64,000 nt of DNA from Euryodendron excelsum (Eukaryota; Streptophyta; Magnoliopsida; Ericales; Pentaphylacaceae). Positions 63,213 to 64,000 of this stretch are shown piece by piece (within the stretch, counting starts at the first letter, position 1; each line of letters begins with the position of its first letter). Where the stretch lies: NCBI GenBank assembly GCA_033060915.1, contig CM065379.1, positions 39,974,818 to 40,038,817 on the forward strand. Direction: 5' to 3'. Under the pieces are notes generated by a model that had not been told where the DNA came from, searched no databases, and saw only the letters and a list, made by a program, of their open reading frames with translations. The position numbers and the translations under genes were made by a program.

Positions 63213-63345
63213 GGGGAGGGGGGTTTGGCCGCTTCAACTCCTTCCAAGGAAAGGATATATCCCCATGTCCACAGAGAGTCCAATAGAACGACCAGACCAG
63301 AAAGGATCAGCTTTCCACAACAGTGAATCCCCAAGCTGACATCGA
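62700..63345 (-). pseudogene. LINE ORF2 C-terminal remnant (zf-RVT domain)
   Basis: Minus strand encodes PRWFFAWTAFLEAIIGVDNI, SKRKLFILDWWCYTCKRSAE and SVNHLLLHCLVARDVWSWIF, ending FSLFEMEWVM and then a stop. This is the zf-RVT pattern found at the C-terminus of plant L1-type ORF2 (C..C, ...E...HLL.HC..A...W). Further down, RKRNRRAFEG fits the usual C-terminal W.ERN.R.F.. motif. A 39-bp (TG)n tract interrupts the frame at 63172-63210. Endonuclease and RT domains are absent. Confidence 0.8.
63172..63210. repeat. (TG)n microsatellite within LINE remnant
   Basis: About nineteen TG units, located in former ORF2 coding sequence just before the PRWFFAWTA motif. Confidence 0.95.
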
Positions 63346-64000
63346 TTCAACCTCCCAATCTTGCAGACTCATTCAAAACTGAGGCAACCAAACAATCTCC
63401 CCTGAGCTATATTACGAAGAATCCCATATTCACCCCTTTAATATGGAAAAAATTCTGAAGTTCTGAAGTTCAATATGATTTAAGAATTTATTTTTTCAAA
63501 TTACCAGTATCTAAACCATTGTCATAGGCATCTATTCATCTCCTTCCAAATGCACTACATAACTGAAGGAGGGGCCACTGTCCAGACTAATAAACTACTA
63601 TGAGGCAAATCTTCAGGCCACAACCAACAAAACAACTCAGCTAGTTCACTACTTGGAATAATAGATCACTCTAAAGCGGGCAAAAATGGAAAGCCAGAAT
63701 ACATGACCTAAGACTGAGAGGTAATGCAAAGAAGATGGAATACAGACCACAGTTTACTTCTAACACGGTAAAATCTACAAGTGATAGTAGACTGTAAAGC
63801 ATTACCCCCAACAAAAGCTTCTACTAAGTCAAATTCTTAATCTTCAAAGCTAAGTAAGGTATAAGATAAGGCACAATATTCCAAGTCACCTTTCCCTTCC
63901 TCTTACTTTTGTGTCTGCCAACCATTCCAATGCATTCAACCCATGCACATTCCATATAAATTTGAAGTTCCATGGACTAGAGAACTTCTTACTGCACGTT
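63346..64000. other. LON1 intron with a second possible LINE trace
   Basis: The minus strand near 63540-63600 reads WTVAPPSVM, stop, CIWKEMNRCL, similar to the LINE ORF2 C-terminal motif. It lies upstream of the zf-RVT remnant, the wrong order for one element, so a second copy or a rearrangement is likely. Otherwise nothing recognised, and no LON1 exon. Confidence 0.35.

Noticed and set aside
61284..64000. Further LON1 upstream exons
   Set aside because: No reading frame matching the block that precedes [11 protein letters not shown]; the sequence is LINE remains and AT-rich intron.

Overview
The window is nuclear DNA of a flowering plant, probably a eudicot. The evidence is split genes with GT-AG introns, a mitochondrial-type LON1 protease, a plant TRF2/HOY1 PH-like protein, and a dense mix of LTR retrotransposons, Mutator-like and hAT DNA transposons, SINEs and LINE remains in AT-rich intergenic DNA. 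No organelle, bacterial or viral replicon features were seen.

Layout. 1-11416: pile-up of very long, related LTRs, probably Ty3/gypsy Tat/Ogre-like. Three share the terminus TGTAAGCACCC: one on the minus strand (LTR-A, ending at 3130), one on the plus strand (LTR-B, about 4830-9582) and one on the minus strand (LTR-C, ending at 11416). They carry lineage-specific tandem arrays (81 bp, 208 bp, about 59 bp) and a GGCGCC-type palindrome just upstream of a TATA box. 11417-15256: Mutator-like element (MULE) with about 200-bp inverted repeats. It holds a two-exon GRF zinc-finger gene and a transposase pseudogene that lacks its catalytic core. 16921-19929: intact six-exon gene (550 aa) of the TRF2/HOY1 PH-like family, minus strand. 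20250-42090: about 22 kb without a cellular gene, holding a hAT transposase fossil, a MULE-type MITE, an old Copia element nested in a small hAT element, another hAT-type MITE and SINEs. 42096-64000: 3' part of a mitochondrial LON1 gene on the minus strand. Thirteen exons are readable (693 aa: middle domain, AAA+ and protease domains). The 5' exons lie beyond the window. Its introns hold a non-autonomous hAT-like element, a decayed full-length Copia element and LINE ORF2 remains.

The two cellular genes are unrelated in function and independently transcribed; nothing suggests an operon-like or clustered pathway. The most unusual content is in the accessory DNA: the GRF zinc-finger cargo in the deleted MULE, the nested chronology of elements, and the rapidly changing U3 arrays and conserved palindrome in the giant LTRs. 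All exon boundaries were read by hand from splice sites and reading-frame continuity; family names come from remembered motifs, not from searches.
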